Source: Argopecten irradians
Taxonomy: Eukaryota > Mollusca > Bivalvia > Pectinida > Pectinidae
Direction of reading: 5' to 3'
Length of the DNA stretch: 64,000 nucleotides
Assembly: GCF_041381155.1 (NCBI RefSeq)
Contig: NC_091138.1
Location: forward strand, 31,551,604 to 31,615,603
Part shown: positions 49,540 to 62,089 of the stretch, piece by piece
Layout of the letters: each line of letters starts with the position of its first letter
Numbering within the stretch: the first letter of the stretch is position 1
Position numbers and translations under genes: made by a program
The notes under the pieces: model-generated
Databases searched by the model: none
The model's input: the letters and a program-made list of their open reading frames with translations, nothing else
What the model was told of the DNA's origin: nothing

Positions 49540-49610
49540 TACAGCGTATACACAGAGAGTCACGTGACGCTATTAACCAATAGTAGGCGTGCTCTCACGG
49601 ACAAAGAATA
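49540..49610 (-). promoter_or_regulatory. H2A.Z promoter motifs: CCAAT and E-box
   Basis: AACCAATAG (CCAAT) at about 49577 and CACGTGAC at about 49562 lie 90-105 bp upstream of the start codon. CCAAT boxes are usual in histone promoters. Motif-based, untested. Confidence 0.35.
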
Positions 49611-49907
49611 GTTGTAAATCTATGCTCAATGGGGTACCATTGGCTTACTTGGCAGAAATGATGTAATTAGACTTATTCATTTTTGAGCAATAGATATCAA
49701 ATCGATTTGGAGACATTTGATTTTGACATGACATCGGAAAATCTGATTTAATAATGTTGAAGTTATTTTGTGGAAGATGGATATTAACCCAGAACTCGAT
49801 CGTTTTATCAATTAATTATATTGACGATTTAAACTATCCTTTTAGAACGTAGTATGTTAATTAATATATCAAATCATATTGTATAATATCAAACTTTCAA
49901 ATGTCAA

Positions 49908-49932
49908 CACTCACACACACACACACACACAT
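49908..49932. repeat. (AC)n microsatellite with adjoining (TA)n
   Basis: ACTCACACACACACACACAC... runs into ATATATATA. Simple sequence, probably length-variable. Confidence 0.85.
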
Positions 49933-52280
49933 ATATATACCATTTATATATATTTACAATTTATATATATATGTAATTTTAAAATGATTATATTCTCTAG
50001 GGAAATGTGCAGTATAGACACTTATAAATACATAATGTACATGTAATATACTGTAATACATGTACATGTATTTCCATTTTATTATAACAGCAGCATCAAA
50101 AATGTATGAATTCAGAGGGAAACGCTATTTATTTTATATTTCAGATATAGGCCTGTTTCAATAAAAAAATGTACACTGTATAATATACATTTATTATTGA
50201 CCCATACATTTATTATAGCTATATTCTAGGGAATATATACGGTATGTATTATAACGGTCTTTGAAATGAATTACATATACATATAGGCCCACTTTTTGTA
50301 TTGACAGTTCAAATTATATTAACAGATATAAAACAATTTGAATCGATCGAAATGAATCTCCCTTCATATATACATTATGTAATTATGTTTCTGATATTTC
50401 ACAAAGAAACGTACGTATACAATCTGTGGTTTAATTAAAACCATTGAATTTTGTGTAATTAAGCCAGCAGGAAGACATATACGGGTGTCGTTTTGAGGTC
50501 GATTGGAACGAGGCGTTTTTTAACTAGCCTTTGAAATACCATAAATATCAAATAATTCAGATTGGTCGCGTTTTTGTTGAACCTTGCTCGAGGCATACAT
50601 TTGCGTAATAGTAGTTGGCATAATTGGACGAAACAGCTGGACTTCCTGCCTGACCAATACAAAAGGCGCCCAATTAAACTCACCATGCTTCATGTGTTTA
50701 CCGCCGAAGCTGATAGATACCACCTAATTATATTAGAATCAATCAGTTAGCCGTAGGTTCCATATTTCTCTGTCTTTTAACAGATATTGTGCACATGCGC
50801 TTATCAGATTTTAAATATAGCACCAAAACGAACAACTTAAATTGTGTGCAGAATAAGATACAAGAATGTTTTAATAAGTATGGACATGTATATCGCAAAC
50901 ATCTAAATATTGTATGTTTTCTGAGCATATATAAATATACATATATATAACAAGGACGTAGACGATTTAATTTTTTCTTCTTAAAAATCCATTATATATA
51001 GCGAAGAATTTGAAACAGGGATTTATATGTGATCATAAATTTTTGCTTTGAACAGAAACATATATTATATTATAAATATATGTTTCTGCTTTGAACTTGA
51101 GAGGAGAAAAGGGTATTGATTTTTCATGTAGAAGTCGGGTTTCGTTACAAATACAACTTCTGTCGATCTTAAACAGAATTCTATATCCAAAATGCTTACA
51201 GAGTAAAACGTTAAAAGTAAATACGTGTATGAGTAAATTCATAAATAAACTGCTTTTGTTATTCCTTGATCACACCAATATACAATACTACAGTCGAACA
51301 TTGGGGTGTCATTCAAACGGGGCTGTAATTTGCAAGACTTAATGATTTCATTGTCAGTGCCATTCGCATGCTAATTGTCAAAAATTAAATGTCTAAATAA
51401 GTTTGTGTCAAAAACGTTGTTGTGACTCCATGCGCTGCAGGGGTCGTTCCTGGGGACTGAGTTAGGTGTGACACAGGGATAGCCCCTGCAGCCAAAATAT
51501 ATAGATAATGACATGTGGACGTTATTTCGGAAATCTATGATCTCATTAGGTGAAAATGTCAAACTATTACGCTGCCACGAAAAATTGATGGGTATTGGAG
51601 ATAAACGTGTAAATAATTAATTCTGTGACAATGTAATTTTATCTAATTTTCTATTTTTGTCAATGTCCAATTTTTGCAAATAATTTAGGAAATCAATTAT
51701 GCAATTACATACAAGTGTGCTACACAGTAACAATACTTTTTTGTACCGTTAAAACCAGTTCTCACAACAAATTGTGGACTCGAGCTGCCACAATTTGTAA
51801 AATTTTGTTTACTTTTAAAAGTTTTTTTAACTTCAAAGGTATCATTTACAAATACCAAATCATATAATGAAAAATATCTTGTGGTAACTGAATTTTTGTG
51901 TTTAACTTATTTCAAGAATTATATTAAAGATTATAAGACATATTGTATTTTGTTATTTCAAATCACTTTATATAAGTTTTCACATCTTACCATCATTGAC
52001 AAAGAATGTGTTTCTCTATAAACACAACATACATAACATTTCTTGAAATTGATTTCATTCCGAAAAAAAGCCGTTTCGATTATATGTATAATTCCATGTT
52101 CTTATATTTTCGTTTTAAGGCCTAGATCTGGTTAATTTACCTAATATTAAACGTTTGATTCTTTAAGCGATATCGAGTTTAGATTTTCAGTGATTGAAGT
52201 CGTTAGTTTGTCGATTACCATGGACACGTTATAAAGCGGAACTTCATTAAACCAGCACATGGAATATATACAGGACATAA
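49933..52280. other. intergenic AT-rich region, no recognised gene
   Basis: A minus-strand stretch near 50723-50520 reads FGGKHMKHGEFNWAPFVLVR and on for about 65 residues with coding-like composition, but it matches no family I recognise and lacks neighbouring exons. Otherwise only AT-rich sequence is seen. Confidence 0.4.
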
Positions 52281-52349
52281 GCCCCTCCGGACAAAAGCCT
52301 CTCTGGACAAAAGCCCCTCTGGACAATAGCCCCTGTGGACAAAAGCCCG
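52281..52349. repeat. 16-bp tandem repeat, four to five units
   Basis: GCCCCTCYGGACAAAA repeats with small changes, then stops at GCCCGCCC. GC-rich against an AT-rich background. Confidence 0.8.
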
Positions 52350-53189
52350 CCCTTCTTTATAATATATAATGTATTTTCTTCTTACATCCTTCCGGATGAT
52401 AGGGTTGATTTAGACCGAGATTGGCTGATCAATATGTTGTTCTCCGGAGTAAAATATTATATTTATAATGCAATTAAAGATGTTCCATCGTCAAACAAGA
52501 CTTTTTTCTCAATAAAAGACAGGAGACGAATGAGTATTTTTTCTTCATTAAAAACTTACTTACTATACATCATTACCACTCTTTAAAAATTTGAGCTTCT
52601 AATCTTACTTCAAGAATAATAACAATGATATTAATTGCATCCCGAAAAAAATCCGTGGCACTATGTTTTAAATTAGGTACAAGTGTATATGACCCAGTTA
52701 TGCTCTGTCAGTGGGGGTTTGTACCGAGATAGAAATCGGAGTTAACTCCCTTTGGCCATAGATTGGCATATAGTTCACATTCGGTACATGTTTTCGAATG
52801 CCCGACCAATTCTCAGTATTAGATGTATCTGTGTTTTATTTCTTGGACGAAAAAATATAATAATTAACAAATTATCACGGTGGCTATAGTCAAGGATTTG
52901 TAATTCATATACGTCCTTCATATAACTTATTTTTTTTTGCATATCAAGATTAGAGATATTTATATCCCAGACTATGCCAAGTTTTCGGCATAATGATTTC
53001 TTCTAGGAACCCAATCAATCACTATCAATTCTTTTATTCCTTAAAGATGAGATTAACAAAACAAAAGAATTTACAAAATATTTTACAATGCCTGTATCTT
53101 ACATTAAATGTTATTTATATTTTATGTGTAAATGGTAGATTGGTACTGGCATTCTCTAATTAAGGTTTGTTGTAGAGAATCACTTTTTG

Positions 53190-54470
53190 TGTTTTTAAAA
53201 CTTTCTAGATGTGATTTCCAAAAATTCTGCGCTGTCATTTAAGAAAAGTTCGTATTCCTCATGTGATTGTAGCTTATTCTTGAATGCTTCACAATCCATT
53301 CCAAGTAGTATTCTCAAAGAATGTTCATGTGAAGATTATCTATTTACTGTAGTACATAGTTCGGGTCCATATGTTGCGAGAATCTTTACAATGAAATTAA
53401 TTTTGTCCGCTTTTGTAAAATGGCACTTAGATGTGAAATGGAGTATGGGATCGATATACAGTTCCTCGCAGATTTTACATACAATGTACTTCCTCATTCC
53501 ATGATGGAGTATAAGTAACATTTTGGTTACATATCGTGTTGTATGCGTGCAGGGTATTTTCCACAGTATAAGCGATGAATTGTACGTACAGTGTATATTT
53601 GGGAAGCGAAGAAAATCTCCACCAGCAAGCATTCGGTCCCTTACGGTAACATATTTCCATAGTGATATATCGACGAATTTACCAGTCTTTCCCACACAAT
53701 TTTGGAGGTAAATTGTGCTGTCTTGACATATTTAATCAAATGTTTTTGAAGATTATAATCTTTTAAAGTCTTAATAATATTGGGTATAAATCCAGGATGT
53801 ACAGATGAATGATCAAGATACTGGTATAAACGAGACAAAAATATCTGCTTGGTTAAAGTTTTTGGCGGCAAGGCAATTAGCTATAGAGAAAAAAGAGTTT
53901 CTTTTTGTCTATCTCCGTACCAATTCGTAGTATTCCGAGCAATGGCTCTGCAATGTCTGAACGAGTACGTTTCTGAAAACACTGAATTCTTTTTACAGTT
54001 TCGTGTTGGAATATATTGAGTTTATCTTTATGAATTGTATTGTTCCAAAATTGCGACAATATAGAGCCGATTCTCTTACTACTAGAAGAAAGAGAATCGG
54101 ACTAATACCCTTGGCTAGCGAAGTTGGTCCAAACCTTGTCATAAGATTGAATGATTTCCGTTCTTTTTGACATCCGTTTTTATTGTGTTACCGACACTAG
54201 TTATCAGCATTCCAACATGTTTGTACGATTTTTGCATAGTTATGCTGGCTCTATCCAAGGTCCAATTGGAGTTTAGGTTGGTATTTGGTTTTCCGAAAAA
54301 TTATAATTGCGCTCTTGCTTGCATTGTATTCGAACTTCCATATTTTCGAGTTCTGATCACATACATTTAAAAGTACTTGTAATGACGCAGGATGTAGCCA
54401 ATAGGGCGAGGTAAAAAAAAAAATCGTCTATACAATCAAATGGCAGTCCCAGAGCTTTTAAAACGTGTGA
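53190..54470 (-). pseudogene. decayed LINE reverse-transcriptase fragment (3' part)
   Basis: Read on the minus strand from about 54470: PFDCIDDF (a relic of the YADD active-site box), then WKFEYNASKSAIIIF (the post-catalytic fingers), then NIFQHETVKRIQCFQKRTRSD...AEPLLGILRIGTEIDKKKLFFL. A C-terminal region of about 200 residues follows, with a Cys-rich HGMRKYIVCKICEELYIDPI stretch. This order is the tail of a non-LTR retrotransposon ORF2. Several stops and frame changes interrupt it, and the 5' part (endonuclease, RT core) is missing, as expected of a 5'-truncated insertion. The clade was not determined. Confidence 0.65.
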
Positions 54471-55440
54471 ACGGTTCTCAAAAAATCATGTGGTGCTAAA
54501 ATTAGAATATTTCTAATTTTGACTTTACAGATTATTTAAATGATGGTCTATACCCATCACAACAATTACATTCTAAAATTATTGTATAAATCAATATCAG
54601 TTGTTACGGATTACAGCATTTCAACACTTGCACCAACCTTCCGACGTCAACGCCAGGGTGCTTCCATAAGCCCCCTCTTGTTGAGAGGCGATCAAAAAAC
54701 TCTGCCACTATTTCATACCGGAATGCAATTATGAGTACAGTACATACGAAATATCTTCAACATGTTATTTTTTTTTGTAAAATTATAACCCATCTTTCTT
54801 CAAAAAATAAACTTATTTTTGTCCTGACTTAGGATCATGCCGAAACCATAATTTTTAGACAATTTAATTTTGCAATTGATAATTCAAACATTTCTGCAGC
54901 AATTATATTTTGCAAATTCTTTTGAAGTCAAATAAATTTGTTTACAATATGTGTTTTGCGTCCATTGGATAGCTTTTGCCACATCAGCACAAACCAGATT
55001 TTGGTGGTCTCTGGGAAACAATACTTTTGGTTTGTACCTTTTAACTGCCATACTTGGCCTCCATCTTGCAACACAAAAATTAATAGTTAGAATGTCCACA
55101 AATTCCATCCACTAGGTCCTGGCATCCATTTTTATTACCGTAATCAACCCAATAAGCACATTTGAGGCTTAAAAAGTGAAATAAATAAAGCACTTTATAG
55201 AACCAAATTTAGACTAGCCTTTCATATATATTGCACAAAGTAAGCAAAAATCCAATTTGCAAAAGAAATTAAAAGACACCTATATTTACATAGGACAGTT
55301 TTCATATTTTCAGTCTGCATTGAATTTGATGTAATTTAAGTGCTTATAAATGGAGGTTGGGGGTGAAGGCATGCTTATAATGGATCAAATAGGTATGTAT
55401 CCTCCTGGTTACTTGTTCAAATGAATTCATTCAACAACAA
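54471..55440. other. intergenic region, no recognised gene
   Basis: Short open frames on both strands have no recognisable domain. No tandem structure is seen. Confidence 0.4.
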
Positions 55441-55466
55441 AATACTGAAATACAGATAACAACATT

Positions 55467-55472
55467 TTTATT
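55467..55472 (-). terminator. possible distal poly(A) signal of DDIT4-like gene
   Basis: AATAAA on the minus strand 3.1 kb beyond the stop codon at 58620. It would imply a long 3' UTR containing the hairpin at 56188 and a transposon end at 58319. Nearer hexamers may be used instead. Confidence 0.25.
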
Positions 55473-56187
55473 GCACAAAAATATCTACATTTGTTCCATT
55501 TGTTTCTATTACAAAACAGTAGAACATGTACACATTTCATATCACAAGAAATCATCACAAATATTTACTTGTAGTTTGTAACAAGGTTTCATTGATAAAA
55601 CAGTAGCTATATCCTTGTCTTAATTTATTTACGTAACAGAACACACTATAACTAGGATTTTAACACTGAAACGTATAAATATAACCCATGGAAGTCGCAT
55701 CAAAATAGTACCACATCTTAAAAAAAAAATTGCTCTAACTTGCAATTGTATTTAGTTTCATTTCAGTCTGTGGCCATGGTCTGTATTACCCTGCTGTTCT
55801 ATGAGACATTCATTGGCTCAAGGCCTATATAAAAAGGATATATAGAATGGCAGAATAATTTGAACTAGTATGGTCACTGGTTACTTTTTTCCTCTTGATA
55901 ACTTTATCTTCAGGTTTTAGTGCATTTATCAAACGATTGGTCAGGAAGAAAGAAGTGGTACACCAGCTAAACCAATCATATCACAGGATTTAAGATTGTA
56001 TACATTTTTTTAGCTATTTTTATAGATATGTTTGCATATTATGTGCAAAATAATTGTTACATTGGCTAGACTAGAACACATGTATTGTAATTATCTATGA
56101 AATAAACATCACAGTAAGGCATTTTAAACTGAAACTAGACACTGTATTTGCTGTAATTAGCGTCGAAGGCGAATAAAATACTGTAAC

Positions 56188-56340
56188 AAAGAGTTAAGAT
56201 ATGGATGACTTAAAAAAGAAAAAGAAAAAAAAGGCTTACATTTTTTATATCTATTAAGTTACAACTGTAACTTAATAGATAACGAAAATGTGAAATTTAT
56301 TTTTCTTTTTCTTTTTAAGTCATCCATATTTTAACTCTTT
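56188..56340. repeat. 153-bp near-perfect foldback
   Basis: AAAGAGTTAAGATATGGATG, ACTTAAAAAAGAAAAAG on the left return inverted as CTTTTTCTTTTTAAGT and CATCCATATTTTAACTCTTT on the right. The two arms meet at GTTACAACTGTAAC around 56264. If transcribed with the DDIT4-like gene it would form a long RNA hairpin. Confidence 0.8.
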
Positions 56341-58319
56341 CATCAGACACAGTAAACCCTGATATGCCTTCTTCCTATTGACACGTATAACTACCTCATG
56401 ATAAACATAACACAGTTGTAAGATAACGTTTGATCCATGGGATGGGGAGCATTTAATATATTTCCAACACCTCTAGCGCTAATAACGGCAAATACCGAAA
56501 CTATCTTTGCAGATGCAAAACCCTTGACAATCTATCAACCACATATTACGCGGACGGTAAACAAAATCTCATTGAACGATAATGCAGGGGGAAAACTTTT
56601 GATCATTATCCATGGAATAGGCATCTAGACCAATTCATTGAAATTGGGGCATTCGATAGGATAACAAAAGCTGAATGGAACACTATTTTGACAATAGGCC
56701 TTATATCTATAATTTCAATTCTTTACAGAAGCGGAGATATGTGTAGTAATTATAGTAAGTTCTTAAATTTCAATATCATATTATGTTGATCACTATAATA
56801 TCAATATTATATAAATAATGAAACATTTTCATTTGTGTAGTACTTGAAAAATCACATTTGTCATTCATTTAAAAACTTCCAACTTAATAAGCACAAAATG
56901 ATCATATTAGGTCACCAAAATCCAAGATTCAATTTATTAACAAATCTTCTTTTCTACAAATTGATTATAGATCATTATTCTCCATAAAGCATGGTGTAAT
57001 TGAGCACAACAGTACATAGAGAATGTTATACAGTTGAATTGGAAAACAAAGGAAATTAATTTATTCTTTATCTCCATTTTCAAAATCATGTTGGAATATT
57101 AAGTGATCCACAAAAAGTTAACACACTTCAATCTTCAGTGTGCACTTAAAAATTTGTTATACCTGGAATAATTCACCTTTGGCACGGCATAAAATATTAT
57201 AGGTAATATACAAAAATGCATATATGAATATATTGATCAGATCAACCATGCAAATGAGTTTCATCGTAATTTTCACCAATGATAAAATAAGCACCAATTG
57301 ATAACAATTTTCAAATTTCAAGTCACACCTAATCCATGTTTTAAAGATTGAGATTTAGTACCAATATTAAAAGTTTTGTACCATATTTGATCCAATAAGA
57401 GCCCTCAGTGCTATTGATATATGTATACTTTTTTTCTCCAAGAATTTTTTTATCTTTCACAAAAAATATAACACAAAATTAACTAGAAATGTGTTTGAAA
57501 ATGAAACCAAAAATGAAACTAATTTGTTGTAATTATCAGTCATTATTACCGTAAATAAAGATTAAAATTCAGTTATTGAACTTCAACTAGGCAGAGAGTG
57601 TTTCCAGATGGGGCCCTAATTGGGTCAAATACAGTATTTTGGTACATTTGTTGAAAGCACTAAGTGGACATAATAAGGTGGCATTTATTAAAATTTGATA
57701 ACAATTGTCTGGCATAACTTTCACTAAGCTTTATATCTTGCCAAGCTCTTTGTCAAAATAAAGATCTAAATCACATCATTCTTGCATCAAAATCACTCTA
57801 TCCAACTTTCATACAGCCAATTCACCAGACTCTTTTTTTCTTGTTGATTATTCAATAAGGTACCTCTAATCCCTCCATTCTCAAGTGTGCATGGTAAATG
57901 TTGAAACATCTCTCTCACTAGACGGGCAAGTCAAAATTTGGTATAGAACATTATGCCATACAGTGAAATCTACCACTGACCGACAGACAAGGGTACATAT
58001 ATACCCTACACAAGCCGATCTCTTACAAAATATATCACATCCTCTCATACACACACACAGATACACAATATCATCTCTTATTCTTGTAAGCCTTGGGACA
58101 TTCAAATTGTCAATAGCTGCAAAATTTTGACTTCTCAGTCTAAAATTGTTGAATCTCTCAGGGCACATTCCACTATGTACTAACAGTAACCTCTCAGCTC
58201 TCAACAAGATCACTTCTCTGCATGTATCACATGTATATCAACCCATTTAGCACACTTTTTTGCATCATTTTTAATTTGTATGATAGCCAATTGGACTAGG
58301 AACACTAATAATAAGTTGA

Positions 58320-58433
58320 TTCACAGGCGTTTGACTTTATAGATAGTTTTCTCTGTATGTGTAATACTGTCAATTATATATCTGTATGTAGAGAAAAATA
58401 TCTAGAGAGTCAAATGCCTGTGGTTGAATCACA
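58320..58433. mobile_element. short MITE with CACAGGCG ends, copy 1
   Basis: TTCACAGGCGTTTGACTTTA is inverted at the right as GAGAGTCAAATGCCTGTGG, with further pairing through TAGATA and TTTTCTCT. The flanks (GTTGATT / GTTGAAT) resemble a decayed 7-8-bp target duplication, so a hAT origin is likely. It lies just downstream of the DDIT4-like stop. Confidence 0.6.
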
Positions 58434-58619
58434 TCACATGACTGATATGTATATATATATTGCTGTCATTTTCAAAATAAAAAAAGACAAAAGAAATCAA
58501 CTTGGCTGCTTGGCTGCTGACACAGCATGCATAGAATGCATAGAAAAAAAAACCCCAAAAAAAACCCCCAAAAAAAGAGTATGGAATGTAACAGAGTTTT
58601 TCAGGCCTTTTTGAACACC

Positions 58620-61600
58620 TCAGTTATTTAGCCTATAGAGCTTCTTCTTCTCCAGTTCATATCCAGAACACAATAGCTTCAGATCTAAAGTTGTCTTTTT
58701 GTCCAGGTACCCACTCATGAAAATGAAGAACTTTTTTAACATGCACCATCCTCGTGTGTCCTCCTTCAAAGTCAAGTACAGTTCAAATGTTGATACAGTG
58801 GCTGGGTCACAGTCCAGTTTCACCAGGTTCTGGCACTTACTTTTGTCCTGTAGGTTTATAAACAGTACACATCCCCGAAGTCCACATGGTTCATTCCGAG
58901 CTGAAGCCATAATGTCCCTTGCTATACGCATCACCAGACCACATGGAATGAGCATCTCGTACCCAAATTTATCGTCCCTCACAGATGAAAGCGCATGTTT
59001 GATGAGGCCTACGAGATCTTTCCATTGGTTCTTTTCCATCATGTTCTCAAATAGGTTCGGAGAAGTGAAGTGAGAAAGGTCTGCTTCGTCTGTAACAGCA
59101 AAAAAGAAAATTCTGATTTTACATGCTGAAATAACAGAGTAAATTATATATTTCCTGTCTGATGGCCGAGTGGTAATGATATCTCTATATACTATACTAC
59201 AAGCCCTCCACCTCTGGGTAAAGAGTTTGAATCCCATGAGGGGCAGTGGGTTTTTTCCAGGTATTCCGGCATTCCTTTACCAACAAACCTGGCAAGTCCT
59301 TGCATGACCCTGGCGTTAAACTAATAAAACCACTTGTTCTAAAATGAAGATATTTCTAGAATCATCAAGTTTCCATAACATTATCAGTTGTTAATTACTA
59401 GAATACAATGCACTGTGTTTATTATTTTATTTGTAAACTTGTGTCTCATTGGGTAGATTATCTCCCCTTTGACTATCTATGGTGATATACTAGTATAGAA
59501 AGCAGCAGATTGTCTCCCCCTAGATAGATGCTTGTAAGAACAGATTGTCTCCCCTTCTTTGTATGACACCTATTACACAAATTATTACAACTGTATTGAA
59601 TTTAATAATTTTATAAATTGTATACACATTGAATTAAATGAAATGCAGTTATATAAAGTGAATTGGCAAAAAAAGTTTAAAATACATTCATTGACCTTCC
59701 AAAAGTCCTTAAATATTAAAGCAACGGCCAAGTTCTGCTTACATTGTCCAGATTTGACTAGTAAAATTACAGAAAAGCCTAGTGTAAACTAAGCATAGTT
59801 CTAAAAATAAATTTACTTAACTCTTTGGAAGTAAAGTTGCGTGGAAATTTGAACATGAACAAAGCCAGTAGAAAACTGGTAGACTAGGAATTAAAAGAAT
59901 GTCCAAGAATAAAATCCATTTTCGAGAATTAATTTGCTTAGAGATTCAAAATATTCAATTTTCATTGCCAAAGAGACCCATATTCAACCTAAGAACCCTG
60001 TTAATTAAAAATGGTAAATCTATTTATTTGTGGTTTACAATTACATAAAGTTTTATGCAAGATTTTGCTAAAGATTGATCTGAATTTGTTCATATCTAAT
60101 TTACACACTTGGATATTTCCGCCATATATATTTAAATGCATTTGACCATTTCAATTGATTTTACAGCTTTGCCTATTAACAGACTTTATTGAATACACAT
60201 ATACTGGTAGAGAATTCTTTGCCTTATCGGTATAAATTATTTTGAAACAAACTTTAACTTGAAATCGAAAAAAACCAACTTTTACCAATAAATTTTGTAC
60301 TAAAGGCCCACTACTATCCCAAAGTGATGGCTTTACATTTCAAAACAAGAATGTTAAATGATATATAATTTTGCAGAGTCGCAAAAGTTATTAGCTTACC
60401 GTTAATACAACATCACTTATTACATTCTGTAACTTTTTTTTATAAAAATTAAACAAATGTTAATTTTCATAATTCTGGTAATCTTATGTTTCCCGTCGTT
60501 GTCCCAATTACTGCATGCTAATTGCCTTATCATTTCATCAAAACAGATCACAAAACAGCAAAATGAATCTTCACCATTAACATAGATTACTCAGGAAATC
60601 ATCACTTTTTTTTAACTAATTGTAACCTAATCTAAGGCAATAAAAATCTATTTTTTTGTTCTTAAATCTAATAAGGTATTAAAAAAATAATCTTTTCTTA
60701 ATTTTTTAGTTGTTTCGGAAAGGTATAAGGCCTTTAATGAGCTCATAGCTGTGTCTAGATTTTAAAAAAATATATAAAAGTCTGTGAAATTTCAATATAA
60801 ATATTAATACAATATTAATCTTGTTTTACATTTCCATTTTAAAAATTAAAAGCTGTTCCGGAAAGGTACCTAGTGACCCTATTTAATTTACCCGGTATTT
60901 TAATCAAAATTTATTATGTTTATACTGATAATGCGGTCCTCTTATGCTCATCATTAACATAGGTTACAGTGATTGTTGCATATTTTTGACTAAGATGAAG
61001 CGAGTTTACAACACCACTTTTGATTTTTTTTTTAATTTTATCTTGGTATAGCTAGGAGTTAATTAATTAAAAAAGAGTTGAAGTCTCCAAAAGGCCTGAA
61101 CAATATTTATTTTTTACAGTAAAATAATAATCATAATGGAATTTGTTCTTTTTTTGTTTTGTTTATTATGTAAATGAAAGCAGTTAATTGCTATACTGCG
61201 CATCAACCATCATCTTTCAATATGTTCCAGAAAAGAAAAGAAAAACATTGTGACCAAAACCTAAATTTGATTTGAACATCTTTCTTGAACAAAGAAAAGT
61301 TTGAAGTCTTCATAAACAAAGAAAGGAAATATTCCCACTTTTAATTGCTGCTTATAGCTGTGTAAACAGATTTCTTAATCGGTTAATGGCATAAAATAAT
61401 TATTCATCTGACTCATTGAGATTTATTTTTAAAGATGAGTTGGCTTAGTCAGCTTTTCAGTGACAAACTTAAGTTATGTTCGTTCACTCACCAATGCATT
61501 CTCGTGTGAAGTAATTCCCAAAGATAGCCAGAATTTTGTCATACTCACCCATACTCTCGTCGTGTTGTTCTTGGGCATGTTTTACTGTTGGTGAATCTGT

Positions 61601-61780
61601 TGCCGGTGAATTTCGTTGTCCCTTTATTTTTGTCAATCCTTTCACAGCGGTCGACTTTAACTTGTGTAGCATACGTTGAACTTTCGTCTGCCTATTCGAA
61701 CTCCCAGATTCGAACACTGCGTCTGATTTCTTGTTCGTAACTGCACACAGGTTGTGGTAATTTGCTTTTGTTTCAACCAT
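58620..61780 (-). CDS. DDIT4/REDD1-like protein (RTP801 family)
   Basis: Two coding exons on the minus strand, 61780-61492 and 59089-58620, join in phase 1 with GT/AG borders to give 252 residues (human DDIT4 has 232). The N-terminal half (MVETKANYHNLCAV..., rich in Lys, Ser and Gln) is family-typical low-conservation sequence. The C-terminal RTP801_C domain covers roughly residues 110-250, with the diagnostic ARNEPCGLRG at 160-169, LDCDPATVSTFELYLTL and the ending ELEKKKLYRLNN. REDD1 and fly Scylla/Charybdis are cytosolic proteins induced by hypoxia, DNA damage and energy stress that restrain TORC1 through TSC1/2. No signal peptide or membrane segment is seen. The single intron (2.4 kb) is AT-rich with a SINE and a MITE relic. 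Complete; assignment to the family is strong, to DDIT4 rather than DDIT4L not decidable. Confidence 0.92.
59155..59335 (+). repeat. tRNA-headed SINE with ATTCCGGC body
   Basis: A box TGGCCGAGTGG and B box AGTTTGAATCCC at normal spacing, then TTTTCCAGGTATTCCGGC, CCAACAAACCTGGCAAGTCC and GTTAAACTAATAAAACC. Same family as the copy at 22976. It is in the DDIT4-like intron, antisense to the gene. Confidence 0.7.
59648..59890. mobile_element. MITE relic related to 20447-20794
   Basis: AAAGTGAATTGGCAAAAAAA, CATTGACCTTCCAAAAGTCC, CAAGTTCTGCTTACATTG and GTTGCGTGGAAATTTGAAC follow the same order as in the element at 20447. The right terminus is not preserved. Confidence 0.5.
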
Positions 61781-61990
61781 TTCGTTTCAGGAAGATGTTG
61801 ATTTTGAAAGAAATGTGCAAACTGATCGAATATGCACTCATATATTTCTCAGAAACAAAATGTCTCCGAGAACTTTTCCTTCTATTCGACCAGACGTCAA
61901 CCAACCTTCTGCGCTCTGTCAGCGAAATCAGCTGACTACCATACACGAGGTCGTGACCTTTACGTCACTTTTCCAAATAAGGAAAACAGG
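61781..61990 (-). promoter_or_regulatory. DDIT4-like promoter: CRE-like and CArG motifs
   Basis: Upstream of the ATG lie ACGTCA at 61894-61899, TTACGTCA at 61960-61967 (minus strand TGACGTAA, an ATF/CREB site form) and a perfect CArG box CCAAATAAGG at 61973-61982. DDIT4 genes are known to respond to ATF4/CREB-type factors; occupancy here is inference. Confidence 0.4.
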
Positions 61991-62089
61991 GTTGAGTCTT
62001 ACTTCGGTGTCAACCAATCAGGTTAGAGTATTGATCGATCGCATACCCTTATGTTACCCGGCTTGTCAAAGCAGGCTTTTAACATTGTA

